Translations under genes and position numbers: made by a program | The notes under the pieces: generated by a model | Databases searched by the model: none | Told to the model about the DNA's origin: nothing | What the model saw: only the letters and a program-made list of their open reading frames with translations | Part shown: in pieces, positions 5,473-7,052 of the stretch | Position numbering within the stretch: the first letter of the stretch is position 1 | Layout: every line of letters begins with the position of its first letter | From: Phycisphaerae bacterium | Lineage (GTDB): Bacteria > Planctomycetota > Phycisphaerae > Sedimentisphaerales > Anaerobacaceae | Length of the DNA stretch: 7,052 nucleotides | NCBI GenBank assembly: GCA_030630315.1 | Contig: DAOVNI010000083.1 | Span: 1 to 7,052, forward strand | Direction of reading: 5' to 3'

Positions 5473-5479
5473 ATGGAAA

Positions 5480-7052
5480 ATGTTTCGTTTTAGAAAATTT
5501 TTAATTGCCTGCGTTGTGGTGGCGACTTTTATAGTAGCTCCCCTTCAAACATTTGCCTGGGAAGCATCCGGCTGTGGAGGCTGTGGGGGCTCATACTTTG
5601 AGACTTGTGCCGATAGATTCTGCGATAAGGTTGATAGCTTCCCGGGATGGAGTCAAGTATTTTCTCTGGGCTGCAGCTCCTGCAGCGAAGACTATTACAA
5701 AAGTTCTGCTTATGGAGGCAGCGAGAATTCCTGGGTTGATGGCACCGATATTCACTTTCGAAATAGTCACTGTGGCACGGCTTGGGATTCATACTGGGGC
5801 AAAACTCTCAGTTCGATACCGTTTACTGACGGCTCTGTGACTCCGGGCGAGGCCCGGCGGGCATGGGGTGACTATGACCTGGAATGGATGGCGAGTAAGT
5901 GCTGCAGTTTATTGCGCGATAGCTCCAGGGCATATTGGTACACTACCTTTGATGGGCTGCACTTGATGTTAGGATTTAAGACCAGCAGCTATGGTGCTAC
6001 TAACTTCGGCAGGAAATGGGCCAACAGGATGAAAAAAACGACGATATTGTGGTGGACCTTTCCCGGCCAGACCGTTACACAGGCGTGGTTTAATACGACC
6101 GATGAGACTCAGCCAAGCGGGACAACAGCGCGTGTTCTTGCAGAAGTACATAATAACTACAACGACCATCTTTGGGGCCAAGGTTATGTTTCTCCAGACC
6201 CTACTTACAACGGCTGGTACTGGTATTGGGACCATGTGGCGGGCAGCCCAGAGTATCTTCAGGTCAAAAGTCTGGAAACAATGAATGTATATGAGATTGT
6301 CCCACGCAATGTGAACGAGGAATATGTTCAAGATATTGGAAGAGCGTTTGGATTGACAGGCGAAGTAGGCGATACATGTGAATCTTTAGTGATGGCCGAT
6401 CTTAGCGATGAGAAAAATCCTAAAGTTTTGCAAGTATCCAAGTCCAGCGGCCAATATTACTTTCAGAACCACGGCAAACTGTTCGCCGCTGACCTGAGTG
6501 CGGGACAATTCCCTCCGGAGCAGGCCGAGAGAGAAGCTCGTAATTTCTTGAACGAGTACAAGCTTCTTCCACAGGATGCAGGAGATTTCACTGTAGAATT
6601 TGATACTTTAGTGGAGGAAAGCGATAAGGGTGAAGAAAGGCAGCGTCTTTTCCAGAATACTAACGTCGTTTGGGCCCGGCAGCTTCTGGGAGATCCGGCA
6701 GGAGGACAAATGGTGTCAGTGGCCGGTGCCGGTGCGCGGCTGAAGATCTATCTCTCTGAACAAGGCGAGGTTATGGGTGGTATGGGAAACTGGCGGAATG
6801 TCGAACCAATAGGCTCAATTCCGGTTAATGATAGCCGGAAAACCTGGTCTTACTTTGAGGAACATGGAGAGGCTATTTCCCCTGTAAAAGCTCAAGTACA
6901 ATACGACGAGGCGAAACCAAATTTTGATACCGCCACCCAGGGCTATTATGAGCATTCAGGTCGGGACTTCCAGCAGGAGCTTATACCATGCTGGATTTTT
7001 GAAGTGGAGTACTATCAAGAGGGCGAATTGGTTACGAGAGCGGACACTTTCA
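5480..7052 (+). CDS. Secreted DUF6345-family protein, cysteine-rich, partial
   Basis: 524 codons from the ATG at 5480 with no stop before the right edge. Residues 1-26 form a Sec signal peptide (basic MFRFRK, hydrophobic core, cleavage after TFA), so the protein is exported. Residues about 85-250 match the DUF6345 pattern as I know it: VDGTDIHF, SHCG, GDYDLEWMASKCCSLL (130-145), FDGLHLMLGF (157-166), QAWFNTTDETQPSG (201-214) and NDHLWGQG (228-235). In relatives the first region usually reads 'GHG' and the second ends in a small-residue/Cys motif, suggesting a caspase-like His-Cys pair; here H97 and C141 or C142 would fill those places. Nine cysteines occur in residues 32-142, with CxxC at 32-35 and 65-68. 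The part beyond about 290 contains two similar-looking alpha/beta blocks, the second with VAGAGARLKIYLSEQGEVMGG, reminiscent of PepSY-like propeptide folds. Enzymatic activity and role are unknown. It has its own promoter region and looks monocistronic so far. Confidence 0.8.
   Translation, partial: MFRFRKFLIACVVVATFIVAPLQTFAWEASGCGGCGGSYFETCADRFCDKVDSFPGWSQVFSLGCSSCSEDYYKSSAYGGSENSWVDGTDIHFRNSHCGTAWDSYWGKTLSSIPFTDGSVTPGEARRAWGDYDLEWMASKCCSLLRDSSRAYWYTTFDGLHLMLGFKTSSYGATNFGRKWANRMKKTTILWWTFPGQTVTQAWFNTTDETQPSGTTARVLAEVHNNYNDHLWGQGYVSPDPTYNGWYWYWDHVAGSPEYLQVKSLETMNVYEIVPRNVNEEYVQDIGRAFGLTGEVGDTCESLVMADLSDEKNPKVLQVSKSSGQYYFQNHGKLFAADLSAGQFPPEQAEREARNFLNEYKLLPQDAGDFTVEFDTLVEESDKGEERQRLFQNTNVVWARQLLGDPAGGQMVSVAGAGARLKIYLSEQGEVMGGMGNWRNVEPIGSIPVNDSRKTWSYFEEHGEAISPVKAQVQYDEAKPNFDTATQGYYEHSGRDFQQELIPCWIFEVEYYQEGELVTRADTF

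Larger units (their letters stand above)
5087..5479. other. Divergent intergenic region and leader of the DUF6345 gene
   Basis: About 390 bp without a convincing gene. It holds a candidate plus-strand promoter, a 22-bp tandem repeat, an isolated perfect Shine-Dalgarno and the ribosome site of the gene at 5480, each listed separately. I looked for tRNA and other structured-RNA signatures and found none I could support. Confidence 0.6.

Noticed and set aside
5529..6331. Short open frames on both strands within the DUF6345 gene
   Set aside because: They are shadows of the long plus-strand frame, which has a signal peptide, a ribosome site and family motifs.

Overview
The window looks like chromosomal DNA from a Gram-negative, LPS-making bacterium, most likely a planctomycete of the Phycisphaerae type. 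That guess rests on a Kdo/LPS gene block next to an RNase G and a radical-SAM-linked protein, a secreted DUF6345-type protein, moderate GC, and AT-rich gene junctions full of short repeats. It is inference from style and gene content; no marker gene for taxonomy is present.

Layout: positions 1-4735 hold a five-gene block read on the minus strand. In transcription order it is a DUF2344/TIGR03936-type protein (4735-4046), ribonuclease G/E (4003-2477), KdsD arabinose-5-phosphate isomerase (2388-1411), KdsC Kdo-8-phosphate phosphatase (1261-749), and an LptC-like LPS export protein that runs off the left edge (730-1). KdsD makes arabinose 5-phosphate, the precursor of Kdo 8-phosphate. KdsC removes the phosphate to give Kdo, and LptC helps carry finished LPS across the periplasm. 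This is the classic kdsD-kdsC-lptC order, here placed behind an RNA-processing gene pair. Positions 4736-5479 are a divergent intergenic region with a possible 63-residue gene on the minus strand, candidate promoters facing both ways, a 22-bp tandem repeat, and an isolated perfect Shine-Dalgarno sequence. From 5480 to the right edge a secreted, cysteine-rich DUF6345-family protein is read on the plus strand and is incomplete.

The most unusual feature is a set of degenerate tandem repeats that all have a 7-bp period but differ in sequence. They fill all three minus-strand gene junctions longer than 40 bp (kdsC/kdsD, kdsD/rng, rng/DUF2344), overlap the stop codon of the DUF2344 gene, and occur twice inside that gene. 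They recall the heptanucleotide STRR repeats of filamentous cyanobacteria. The kdsC/kdsD junction also carries a 'gtcattgcgag...gaagcaatc' dispersed-repeat core flanked by imperfect inverted arms.
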